Origin: Entrophospora sp. SA101
Lineage: Eukaryota > Glomeromycota > Glomeromycetes > Entrophosporales > Entrophosporaceae
Reading direction: 5' to 3'
Assembly (NCBI GenBank): GCA_958430865.1
Contig: CAUDNR010004356.1
Coordinates: 31,681 to 49,324 of the forward strand
DNA length: 17,644 nt
In this document: positions 1 to 8,354 of the stretch, in pieces
Position numbering within the stretch: position 1 is the first letter of the stretch
How the letters are laid out: each line of letters begins with the position of its first letter
Position numbers and translations under genes: made by a program
The notes under the pieces: model-generated
Told to the model about the DNA's origin: nothing
What the model saw: only the letters and a program-made list of their open reading frames with translations
The model's database searches: none

Positions 1-109
1 AACTGTGGCAGGATATGTCTAGCTGGTGGCAGCAGCAGCAATGATGACTTTCTATGAAGCCACAATTAGCTATAGGGAGGATTTGGATCTTCCTGATTTA
101 GTGTAATAA
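1..109 (+). pseudogene. C-terminal tail remnant of an unknown gene (related to 4486-4591)
   Basis: From about base 35 to the stop at 107-109 a plus-strand frame reads as a plausible protein end: an alanine run, then TFYEATISYRE, then an acidic-hydrophobic tail and TAA. A tgtctag stop interrupts the same frame upstream. The copy at 4486-4591 encodes a matching tail (FYEATVKYRQ) and aligns over roughly 100 bases with small indels, so the two are diverged copies of one gene end. The parent gene is not recognised. The window starts inside the feature, so its upstream part is unseen. It could instead be an untranslated dispersed repeat. Confidence 0.35.
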
Positions 110-1126
110 GGTTTACTTGTTAATTAACCAAATAATTTGCTTTATTAATAAAATGGATCAGAGATGTGACATGCGCAGGATTTTTTTTTCAAATCATGCA
201 ATGTTCCATATTCAAAAAAAAAGAGAATTTTAATTTTTACCAAGTTATTATTAATTATATTATTGATAGTATTTTTAAGGAATGACAAATCAAAAATTTG
301 GCCTTATTTGTTAAACTGGGTAGGGTTGATAATTCATCAGCTTTGCTTCTAAAAGGAATTGGTTTACTTTTTCTTTTATAAATGATAAAAAGATAAATAA
401 ACTATTGACACCCGAATGTGTTTTAAATTGGTGTATATTTATTTTAATTACAAATTAAAATGTCCAAAAATACCACAATGATGATATGGATATTACAATT
501 GATGGTGATGGAAATGTGGGAAGCAAAAATGATAAAAGTGATGATGATGACGAAACAATTAGAATAGAAAGTGGTGAAGAAGAAGAAGGCAATGGTAATG
601 ATAATAATATTGAAAATTTTTAGATATTCCTTTATATTTATATATATATATAGTTTTTTTTTAAAAAAATGCAACGCATAAATTTTGAAATTTTATGCAA
701 TTTTCCGTCTCTATTATGGATTAACTATAAAAAAATTATATACAAGCCCGAACGGAAAGGCTGATTGAACTTTACTTTATATAGATTCTATTGGATAATT
801 AAAATATCTTGAACACTGAAGCCTTTATGTAGCATAATGTTCATATGTCTCATATATTCTCCAAGGATCACTTGGAATCACTGTAAAACTTACAAGATAT
901 AAGAAGCTATTTGTTCATTTTTTCGTTTTAAGTATAATTTTAAGCTTAATTGTCACATATAAAGTTATTTTATTAGAAACCTTATTCTTTCTTTCTAATA
1001 ACCATGGGAGGAATAAATAGAATAAAACTTCTAGTTTCAGAACTAACTAGGATCTTTTCATACAAAATTTCCTATTAATAGTAACCATCAATAAATATGC
1101 CTTACCTAATTTGCTTTTATCTAAAT
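110..1126. other. AT-rich intergenic stretch
   Basis: Apart from the acidic coding-like fragment at 477-621, I see no gene, tRNA or rRNA here. The sequence is AT-rich with homopolymer runs and a short TA run near 640-650. Stops are dense in all frames. Confidence 0.5.
477..621 (+). pseudogene. Acidic, coding-like fragment (possible terminal exon remnant)
   Basis: A plus-strand frame is open to a TAG at 619-621 and encodes a very acidic low-complexity tail: Asp/Asn-rich, then a DDDDE run, then SGEEEEGNGND, ending ENF. An in-frame TAA lies just upstream (near 459-461), with no ATG at a sensible place and no clear splice acceptor, so it cannot stand alone as a gene. Its codon pattern (gat, gaa, aat) differs from the surrounding A/T runs. 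It may be the decayed last exon of a lost gene. The alternative is a purely repetitive gat/gaa tract that looks coding by chance. Confidence 0.25.
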
Positions 1127-1128
1127 TA

Positions 1129-1326
1129 GAAACGGACCATGTTGTGAAAAGCAATTTTGAGTTAATACCATTGCTGTATGTAGAATATTTTTGGCTTAGA
1201 AACCACACCCACTTTGCATAGTAAAGTACCAGATATTTTTCTTTAAAGTTTCAAAACTGATAGTAAACCCTTAAAATGCGGATTTTTTTTTTTTCAAAAC
1301 AACATTTTCACAACATGGTCCGTTTC
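1129..1326. mobile_element. Candidate MITE with 22-bp terminal inverted repeats and TA flanks
   Basis: The left end 1129-1150 and the right end 1305-1326 are exact reverse complements (left begins GAAACGGACCATG, right ends CATGGTCCGTTTC). Both ends are flanked by TA (1127-1128 and 1327-1328). The 198-base interior has no coding capacity. Short length, perfect terminal inverted repeats and a TA duplication are the hallmarks of a non-autonomous Tc1/mariner-type MITE. The perfect ends suggest recent mobility, although the flanking TA also extends the inverted repeat by two bases, so the duplication is not independent proof. Confidence 0.7.
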
Positions 1327-1543
1327 TATTGAGAATGAGATATCAATGGATGACAGTTAAAGGAAAAATCATTGAATTTGTATATAATATTATAATCTAT
1401 TTAATGGGTAAAAGGAATAACTTGGTTACAATTATAAATACACATAATATTAATTGATCGTCTTTTCATTGAATTTGTATATTGCGAACGTGCAATTCGA
1501 GTTTCTGACCCTTTTGAGGCTTCTCTATGTTCGCTGACAGCTA

Positions 1544-1577
1544 ACCTGGTTATCCTCTGATAACTGCTTTACCAGGT
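1544..1577. repeat. Compact two-tier hairpin
   Basis: The outer arms are acctgg (1544-1549) and ccaggt (1572-1577). Directly inside, gttatc (1549-1554) pairs with gataac (1559-1564) around a four-base ctct loop. The arms share one base, so both stems cannot be fully formed at once, and a seven-base bulge separates the right arms. It is GC-richer than its surroundings. No function is assigned. Confidence 0.4.
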
Positions 1578-1690
1578 ATCCCTTGGTAGCTTCTTTTACT
1601 GGATAATTATTGTTGTTTTTTAATGATTTGTTATGCAGACATAAAAAAAGATATTACTGTTAACATAGTAAACTCGTGCAACTTTGAGGC

Positions 1691-1800
1691 TTAATTCCTC
1701 CATGGTATGAAATCATAACTTTGTAGAAAAGGTCTTAGTATTAGCTTCAAAATTACGAATCGTTTTTTTGGTTTTACGTTTCCATTTTTGGAGGAATTAA
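1691..1800. mobile_element. Short inverted-repeat element flanked by TTAA
   Basis: 1691-1702 (ttaattcctcca) and 1789-1800 are perfect 12-base reverse complements 110 bases apart end to end. Both ends carry TTAA, the target duplication made by piggyBac-type transposases, so a very small TTAA-type MITE is possible. Because TTAA is itself a palindrome and part of the repeat, this is suggestive only. Confidence 0.35.
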
Positions 1801-1924
1801 AGGAACCAATAAAAAGTTCTGCACCATAATAAATAGTACAAGAAATGAATAATTTTTTATTTAAAATTCTTATCGAAAAAAATACATATAAAATTCATTG
1901 AAATGAGGATTTGACTATAGGCTC

Positions 1925-1980
1925 ACATTATCATTATCATTATCACTATAATTATAATCACCATTATCATTGTCAATGTT
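1925..1980. repeat. Imperfect ATC/ATT trinucleotide tract
   Basis: Repeated cattat/tcatta units with a few substitutions. The reverse strand would encode an Asp/Asn-rich string that ends at a stop. It is most simply a decayed microsatellite. Confidence 0.5.
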
Positions 1981-2401
1981 ACAAATAAGTAAAGGAGCAA
2001 TACAAATTATCCTATAATAATAATTTCTAAAATTTTGATCCCACAATCCAACAGTCTTTTAAAAAGCCATCCATCAATCCGAATACTAACAGATTTTTTT
2101 CATGGATATCCAGATTGACCATCCATGGATCACATCTCTAAAGCATATTAAATTTGTGTAGTACGGTTATGCAAAAAATGTCTAGTGCAATTCAAAATAT
2201 TGTAATATGAAGATTATTCTCAAATTTAAAAAAATCCACGAAAAAAAATTTTGACAGATCCCTTTTTTTAAAGCCGAATTGAATGGTGGTGGTTTTTAAA
2301 ATCTAACATGTGGATCACATAATATTTCAAAATTTTAGAGTATAGATTATTCATGTAATAATTATAATCAATGCGTATGTTACATTAAAATCATATGAAC
2401 T

Positions 2402-2476
2402 GCCAACGAAATGACTGTCGACGAAATGAACTGTCGACGAAATGTGTGTCAACGAAGTGATTGTCAATGAAATGGA
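2402..2476. repeat. Degenerate tandem repeat, about 15-17-base unit (gtcgacgaaatg)
   Basis: About five imperfect units built on g(t/c)c(g/a)a(c/t)gaa(a/g)tg follow one another. The central two are nearly identical (ctgtcgacgaaatg). The same motif on the opposite strand (atttcgtca) recurs singly at about 2936, 3932 and 3975. Such arrays are common at or near ends of fungal mobile elements, but no complete element is delimited here. Confidence 0.6.
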
Positions 2477-3070
2477 TTGGACCCATTTATTTACCTACCT
2501 TTCTCTTTTTTTTTCCATTATTATTGAAACATATATAAAATAAAAACTAGGGATTAGTTTCATAGACCATATACACGCAGTATAGATATTAATAAGGCAT
2601 TTATGACTTTAAGCTAAAATAAATATTTAACAGATATTTATGTGTTTATGGAAGTTATGTGGTTTGCAATTTTAAAGGTCATTCCGCAAGTTAACTTATA
2701 CATTTGGTGAACTTTTTGATCATGAAAGAGATTTTGAATGGATTAATAAATAATGATGATTATCATGACAATGATATAGAGGTTTCTAATGCAACCATTG
2801 AATCTATTCAAATCGAGTGATTTGTACAAACTATTATTTTTTTAGTGAATAAATCAAGGTTCTTGGCCGGCTAAGGTTTTCTACCAGCTGACATCACTAG
2901 AATTTTAACCAGACGAAATACTTTACAGGGAATTATTTCGTCAAATTGTGTCACGCTTGACAAATTACAATAATCAAATGAAAAGCATAGCCAAATATTA
3001 ATATTAGTATAGCCACCAAAAAATGATTTGGGGTTCCTAGCAAAAACTGAATTCATGACTTTCTTGTCCA
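2477..3070. other. Intergenic stretch with a coding-like scrap
   Basis: Within it, 2679-2820 on the plus strand reads as short protein-like pieces in two frames. One frame gives FGELFDHERDFEW and the neighbouring frame gives an Asp/Asn-rich run that ends in QIE and TGA at 2818-2820. This looks like a frameshifted remnant of an unknown gene. No ATG, splice sites or known domain can be supported. The remainder shows nothing recognisable. Confidence 0.3.
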
Positions 3071-3072
3071 TA

Positions 3073-3664
3073 GTGGTCATATCCGTCAGATATCCGAATA
3101 TTTGCCTTCAAATAAATTTAATCTGGATATTAGGTGGTATGCGGATATCCGTATAAAAAAATAATTTTCCTTGTGAATTTCATATTTAAAAAAACGAGCC
3201 TCGCATTTAAGTAAAGATTGTTCTACTGTCAAATATATTTCAGTGGACAACCAATTGGAATTCGTTGGGCTTTTAAAATTCGCTAAATAAGCACATCTTT
3301 GTTTTTAGTTTCAAGTGCGATGACCAATATTGTACATTACGTAAAAGCTGATACTCATGACATAATTGACTTGTTTTACGCTTAGATGATAACTAATGTT
3401 CGAACATGACGCATTTTTGTTGTTTTTGCATTTTTTTACGCTACATAAATAAATATACCTTGCATGCTAAGTAAATTTTGTTCCACAATCAGCTTATTTG
3501 TCCTTTGAATTTCAATAATAGACAAATAGTCGGTTTTAAGTTTTAACTTTATTTTCCTTGGTATAATTGTCGGATATCCGTTGAATATCAATATTAATAT
3601 CAATATTAATGTCTGTAAAATAAAAAATCTTATCCGTCGAATATGGTCTGACAGACATAACCAC
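3073..3664. mobile_element. Candidate degenerate MITE with imperfect terminal inverted repeats and TA flanks
   Basis: The left end at 3073-3090 (gtggtcatatccgtcaga) and the reverse complement of the right end at 3647-3664 (gtggttatgtctgtcaga) match at 15 of 18 bases, all differences being transitions. TA flanks both ends (3071-3072 and 3665-3666). Copies of ggatatccg occur inside both ends. A diverged direct repeat of about 40 bases sits inside (3199-3240 and 3458-3499). No transposase-like frame is present, so this would be a non-autonomous, older insertion. Length about 592 bases. Confidence 0.5.
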
Positions 3665-3666
3665 TA

Positions 3667-4302
3667 CTTGGCCAAAATCGGGTTTTGTACAATATGTGTA
3701 TATAAGCATTATTTACCTAGTAGGAAGATTATATAAAAAAATATTAATAAATCAATTATATATAGATCGCTGAAGCTACCCTCCTTAATAAATGATTGCT
3801 GTTGAAATTGTTTGAACTCCTTAAAGTATATAATTATTTCATATAAAGAATGTACTACTTTTTTTAATATTTATATTATTGTTATTGTTATTGAAAACCG
3901 TTTGATTTGATTGGCTAAATGAATTTCTCCAATTTCGTCAAAAAGTCACTTGCGAATTATATTAAATAAATGTATGATTTCGTCAACCATTCTTAATTTT
4001 AATTACCTTTATTTAATGCCTCAGGCCAATATATTTACAATACAAACTTTTACATTACTCATGTAAGGCCATGGATTATATCTTAATATTAATATACAGA
4101 AATGGCTAAAACTCCAACCCTGCAGTTATACAATAATATGATAAAAATGTTAAGTATATACGAATACATACAATCAATTCTTTACTCCCATGGACCCTAA
4201 TTCATTTTATGTCCTTTTTCATATTGTAAGACTTCCAGAATTCTATGTAGAAAGTTGTTGGTGGGAAAACATTTAAGAAGATTTTTAACAAAATAATGCT
4301 AA
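3667..4302. other. AT-rich intergenic stretch
   Basis: No gene, RNA gene or clear repeat is seen, apart from isolated atttcgtca motifs at about 3932 and 3975 that echo the tandem repeat at 2402-2476. Stops are frequent in all frames. Confidence 0.5.
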
Positions 4303-4400
4303 CACAGTTCTATATCACGTGTCATGGGCGGTTTGACAATCATCAACAATTTTGGACTATCAAAGTCTGTAACTAAGACACACCGGAAATCGTTACGATA
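4303..4400 (+). pseudogene. Decayed protein-kinase-like fragment (catalytic loop to DFG region)
   Basis: A plus-strand frame ending in TAA near 4400 reads HSSISRVMGGLTIINNFGLS followed by KSVTKT. This resembles the stretch from the Asn of the catalytic loop through the DFG motif in the kinases expanded in Glomeromycotina, where one expects a His-Ser-x-Asn-Ile pattern, then a beta hairpin, then ADFGLSK. The key residues are lost: the catalytic-loop Asn position is not conserved, and DFG reads NFG. A stop follows where the activation segment should continue. I infer a decayed kinase copy. The similarity is short and by eye. Confidence 0.35.
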
Positions 4401-4485
4401 ATGTTGCTACAATATTTTTTATGAGTTCTCTAATAATAGAAGAAGTCCAGATCAATTTAATATAGAAAGGATAGCATGAAAAATT

Positions 4486-4591
4486 AACTGCTGCTGTGTG
4501 TCTAATTGGCGCAACAGCAACAGCCAGCGACAATGACTTCTATGAAGCCACAGTCAAATATAGACAGAAACTTATTTCCTTGACGTTTTAA
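4486..4591 (+). pseudogene. C-terminal tail remnant, second copy (related to 1-109)
   Basis: A plus-strand frame ends with an Ala/Thr-rich run, then DFYEATVKYRQKLISLTF and TAA at 4589-4591. It aligns with the tail at 1-109 around the shared tctatgaagccaca block. It lies about 90 bases after the kinase-like fragment, so both could derive from one decayed kinase gene. No intact upstream frame exists. It is also 3' of, and convergent with, the glycosyltransferase gene. Confidence 0.35.
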
Positions 4592-4626
4592 CACAACACT
4601 AGCTATAAATTATTAATAATCCTTTT

Positions 4627-4660
4627 TTTATTGCAAAATAAAAAACAATTAGTTTTTATT
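4627..4660 (-). terminator. Candidate polyadenylation signals of the glycosyltransferase gene
   Basis: Two minus-strand AATAAA hexamers follow the stop codon. One abuts TGA directly (4660-4655) and one lies about 30 bases downstream (4632-4627). The second is the more conventional position. Function is inferred from sequence only. Confidence 0.4.
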
Positions 4661-6416
4661 TCATACTGTTGATGAAATAGTATCAACAATAACACCAATA
4701 TTGTTAATGTTATCCACGTTGTTTATGACAGTAGGTGAAATTTTATCGTTTTTCTGTAGGTTATCTAAATTTAACAATTGATTCTTCCTTATGTCTAACA
4801 ACCATCTCTTATAAATTCCAACATCAATATTTTCAATAGTTACATTAGCTTTGTCACAACATTCTTGACTAAATCTTTCATACGTTTCTCGGTCATTAAT
4901 CAAATATCTTAATGATCGAATCCATGGCTCAACATCTTGTTGAGGTATTTTGTATATGCCCATCTTTTTTATGGCATTCGGATCAGTTTCTCTTTCACCA
5001 TTTGTTACATTAACATGAATAGTTCCAAATTCAACCCCACATTTTGCTTCGGGCAAACCCCCCGCATCAGAACAAATAACTGGTATTCCGCGTAACATCG
5101 CCTCCACAACAACAAGACCAAATGCTTCATACCTAACATATTTAAAAATAATTTTAAAATAAACATTCATTCAATAAAGAAAAAAAAATTTTTTTTCTAT
5201 TTACCAAATAGAAGGTACGAGAAGTACTTTGACTTTTGGCCACAATTCTTCCATATTTTCAAACATTTGAAAGATCCTATTAATAAAAAAATGAAATAAA
5301 ATAAGCTGATGTTAAGATTATAAAATTATTTTTCTTTATTAAATTTATTATATATAAACTTACGTGACATTATCCAATTTTTTCATTTCGTTTAATAGAT
5401 AATCATTTACGCTCCAACTTTTAACAGCTGCGAATTGAACATCTCTCATTTTTTCAACAATTTCTTTGAAGATAGTGTAACCTTTAATGGCCCCAGGATT
5501 AATGATGATAACGTAGGGAGCATCAAAATTGTAATATCTCTTGAAGGGTGGTTGGCCGTATGTTTCTGGATGTAAAGGAAGATATGTTGAACTAATTCCT
5601 TCGCCATAAATGTCAATATATCTTTTAACAGCACGACTAACGGACCATACACCTTCAATTTCTTTAAGCCATTTGTGTTCCATGGGAGAACAAGTGCTGC
5701 CGAATCCTGGAACACCGCCATATGGGCCAAATGATAAATGCTCACACGCATGGCAAATAAATATACGAGTTATTGAAGAAGGTAAAGTAGAAGCAATCTT
5801 TAAAGCGACAGAATCATTGAATATGAAATGAGTTGCACGAAAAGTCATGATTTCTTTTTTTATAAAATGAAGATAAAAATTATATTCTGCAGCGGATTCT
5901 TTATCCTTTTACATGTTAAATAAGCGAAATAGATAAATAATATGCAATAAATAATACATATATATACAGTATATATATATATCATACCTCCAACCATCGT
6001 TTCATTCGAGAATTGACATCTTCAAGCGGATTAGATATGGAACTTCTTGGAAATATTTTAAGATAGTCTTCCAACTCGAGACCTATCATCCCTACATTAC
6101 CCCAAATAAATCGATAGACACGGACTTTATCTTTTTCCAAATCGAAGCATACTTTTTCTTCAATATAATTGACACCAGCAGCCAAAATATCATTCTTCCA
6201 ACAAAGTACGAGAGATATACAAGCATGTCCTTGAGATGATAAAGAAGATAATAGATAATGGTTTGCTTTGTAACCGCCTGAAGTATTAAAAAGACCCAAA
6301 GCTGTTTGAATCAAAAATATCCTTAGAATTTGACGAGAAGTTGGATAGACTTTTTGTGATGATGGATAAGTGGTTAATTGTGGAAGAGAATTTGTGTTTG
6401 CATCAGCAGCAATCAT
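4661..6416 (-). CDS. GT4-type (family 1/4) glycosyltransferase, 4 exons, 504 aa
   Basis: Exons on the minus strand: 6416-5988, 5905-5364, 5276-5205, 5132-4661. Phases close to 505 codons including TGA. Introns are 82, 87 and 72 bases and all are GT-AG; the first acceptor (AAAAG) is weak but is the only one found that keeps frame. The product is a GT-B fold retaining glycosyltransferase that would move a sugar from a nucleotide sugar to an unknown acceptor. The N-terminal domain shows a Gly-rich loop (LFNTSGGYKANHYL, about residues 40-55). The C-terminal domain shows PSIWYEAFGLVVVEAM with the EX7E pair at E350 and E358, then SDAGGLPE, which typically contacts the nucleotide sugar. The chain ends in an Asn/Ile-rich tail. 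No signal peptide or clear membrane helix is seen, so a cytosolic location is likely. Neighbours give no hint of the acceptor. Family assignment is firm; substrate is unknown. Confidence 0.9.
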
Positions 6417-6486
6417 TTTAATTTATATTAGTAATAATGATTTCTGTTAATTGAGAAATTTGTGTATAGTGCGAGTGGGAAATCGA

Positions 6487-6495
6487 TTTATAAAC
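6487..6495 (-). promoter_or_regulatory. TATA-like element upstream of the glycosyltransferase gene
   Basis: On the minus strand it reads gtttataaa, 71-79 bases upstream of the start ATG at 6416. The position suits a TATA box, but the region is AT-rich and such motifs arise by chance. Confidence 0.3.
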
Positions 6496-6862
6496 AAAAA
6501 ATTTATTTTAGGCGTACATATTAATTATTTTTTAAGAAACTGTTTTTATGAATGAATTATGATGTCATGAATATTATTCGGTATGATATCATACAGAAAC
6601 TCGTGGAAAAAATTTTTTTCTATTATACTAAAATCTGTAAATCAATGCTTTTTAAAATAACTCGAATGCCTGTAAAAAAATTTCGAAGTCTATTAATCCA
6701 GATTTTCATAACATCATTTTATCCAATAAAAAAGGATTTTTAAAATCCAATAATATCATTAGGCACTATAAATAGGCACGATGTTTTTATCAATAGACAG
6801 CTTGTCATTACTCGCAGATCTTATAAACCTTTCACCTTTTACTAAAGGTTTCTGTGTGGGTG

Positions 6863-6878
6863 CCCCGTTAAAGTGGGG
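6863..6878. repeat. Short G/C hairpin in an AT-rich intergenic region
   Basis: cccc (6863-6866) and gggg (6875-6878) bracket an eight-base loop gttaaagt, inside the only GC-richer patch of this intergenic region. It could be a terminus of a mobile element or a transcribed hairpin. Only four base pairs are certain. Confidence 0.3.
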
Positions 6879-7125
6879 TAATGAAAATTCTTTTGTGTAT
6901 ATATATTTAAGTGGGTTGATGATGGGTGGGTCTTTGGAACATAGGATGATAAATAAATATTATAAAGAATAATTATATTTAAGCATGCTGGATTAGGGTG
7001 ATAAATAAAATTTGATTTTTTTTGCTTGAAAAGATATAAAAGATTTCTTCAATTTATGTGATTGTAATAAAAATGAATTATAATTATTTGTCCATAGCTA
7101 GTGAGTGATCTATTAATTAATGATA

Positions 7126-7131
7126 TTTATT
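7126..7131 (-). terminator. AATAAA overlapping the bL12m stop codon
   Basis: The last codons GAA TAA plus the next base spell AATAAA on the minus strand. If used, it would give a very short 3' untranslated region. Position alone suggests a polyadenylation signal. Confidence 0.3.
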
Positions 7132-8149
7132 CCATTAAAACAGTTGCACCAAGCCCCTCTAACGTCTTTTTAATTTTTTCTGCCTCTTCTTTATTCACAT
7201 TTTCTTTAATGACCTTGGGAACACTTTCTACAAATTTTTTTGCCTAAAGAAAAAAAATTTTTTGTCAAGAGTGAGAAACACGTAATGTGTATAAACATTT
7301 ATTTATGTATTACCTCTACAAGGTTTGTTCCAGGTATAATATTTTTGATTTCACGAATTATCTTTGTTTTAGAAGCAGGATCAAATTTTTCTAATTTTAA
7401 TGTGAATTCTGCTTTCTCGGGAGCCTTTTCTTCCTAATAATCGAAATTTTATTAGTTTATTAAATCAAAATAACAATCAATTTTTATTTTGATAATGATT
7501 AATTAATTCAATCAATTAAATACTTCTACAGGTGTAGATGTTGCATCTGTAGGTGCAGCTGTTGCCATTGAAGCAAAATTTACTGCAGGTAATGCAACGT
7601 CTTGAATGTTCAACTTTATCTGAAATTCCAATTCAAAAATTAGATTAAAAACAGTGTCTCTTTCTTTCATTATTATTAATAAATTATTAAAATTACTTTT
7701 AATGATTTGACAAGTTCTGATGTTTCGATTAAAGATAATGATGCAATTTGTTCTACTAAATTTGAAATTTTTGGATTGTCTCTTTCATTTTTTCCTGGTG
7801 TCGGTAATTTTACATTATTATGTTCTGCAGCTTCAGTTGCATATAATGCTACGCCGTATTTTATTACACTATTATCTATTTTCCCTTGATATTTTGAAAT
7901 TACAAAAGTTGAATTTCTAAAAAATCAAAAAAATTAGAAGATATTTCATTTCATATGCAGAGAAATCTTGCATCTATTTCACATTTCTTACCGAGTAGTA
8001 GTTCTACTAAAAAACGTATTTATTATATTTCGATACTTGTTTAATTGAATTGAAGTTTTATTTTGATGTTAATTGATATTCTGTATAGGATTCATAAAGA
8101 TACAATTTCAAAAAGAAATATTTACCATGAAGAAAGAGATGATTTTCAT
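7127..8149 (-). CDS. MRPL12: Mitochondrial large-subunit ribosomal protein bL12m (L7/L12), 6 exons, about 206 aa
   Basis: Exons on the minus strand: 8149-8126, 8035-7992, 7916-7697, 7619-7524, 7433-7314, 7243-7127, totalling 207 codons with TAA. The protein is the mitochondrial form of L7/L12, the stalk protein that recruits translation factors to the large subunit. Residues about 80-100 show the N-terminal dimerisation helix (LSLIETSELVKSLK), then an Ala/Thr/Pro hinge (about 105-128), then the C-terminal domain with EFTLKLEKFDPASKTKIIRE, PGTNLVEAKKFVESVPK and EEAEKIKKTLEGLGA. Conserved Lys residues of the factor-binding face are present. The length matches the human protein (198 aa) plus a slightly longer presequence. 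Exons 3-6 are certain. The 5' end is tentative: the frame upstream of 7992 has no ATG before a stop, so I propose a 24-base first exon (starts MKIISFFM) joined at 8035, which gives an Arg/Ser/Thr-rich leader consistent with mitochondrial import. The acceptor there (acaag) is weak. Confidence 0.9.
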
Positions 8150-8354
8150 CAATTTAATAGTCCAATAAAAATACTTGGAAATTTTATTGTAATCTTTTTT
8201 TGGTATATTATTATCTGCCTAAAAATTATCCGGCAAATGACTAGTATTAGTGTTAGTGTTAGTGTTAGTAGTGGTTTTTATATTTAGTTTCTTTTTGTAT
8301 TTTTCCGTAAATTGTTTTTTAAAAAAAAGATCTTGAGATAGCAAAAAAAAAAGA
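8150..8354. promoter_or_regulatory. Divergent promoter region between bL12m and the Ubp2-type gene
   Basis: About 205 bases separate the proposed bL12m ATG (minus) from the deubiquitinase ATG (plus). It contains a short tandem of ttagtg units (8246-8270), a TATA-like tttatattta just downstream (about 8277-8286), and long T and A runs near 8325-8352. Shared regulation is possible from the geometry. No known factor site is recognised. Confidence 0.4.
8246..8270 (+). repeat. TTAGTG short tandem repeat
   Basis: Four consecutive hexamer-like units (ttagtg, the first preceded by a tagta variant) lie in the divergent promoter. It resembles but is not the telomere repeat TTAGGG. Confidence 0.55.

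Larger units (their letters stand above)
1329..2401. other. Intergenic stretch with small inverted repeats and a trinucleotide tract
   Basis: There is no gene visible. It holds a compact hairpin at 1544-1577, a 12-base inverted repeat pair at 1691-1702 and 1789-1800, and an imperfect ATC/ATT tract at about 1925-1980. The rest is AT-rich sequence with stops in all frames. Confidence 0.5.
6417..7126. other. Intergenic region between the glycosyltransferase promoter and the bL12m 3' end
   Basis: It holds the 5' flank of the minus-strand glycosyltransferase, with a TATA-like motif at 6487-6495, and the 3' flank of bL12m. A GC-richer island at about 6770-6890 contains actataaatagg followed closely by an ATG at 6781 and a small hairpin (6863-6878). 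I see no supported gene in it. Confidence 0.5.

Noticed and set aside
444..674. 76-codon minus-strand frame rich in Ile and Phe
   Set aside because: It is the antisense shadow of the gat/gaa-rich acidic tract; its composition is explained by that repeat.
2871..3080. 69-codon minus-strand frame
   Set aside because: It crosses the boundary of the 3073-3664 inverted-repeat element and shows no domain, so it is probably chance.
6781..6972. 63-codon plus-strand frame after a TATA-like motif
   Set aside because: No recognisable domain, ordinary length for chance, and no clear splice sites. Kept only as a low-interest island.
8246..8270. Telomeric repeat
   Set aside because: The unit is TTAGTG, not TTAGGG, has only four copies, and is internal in a gene-dense region.
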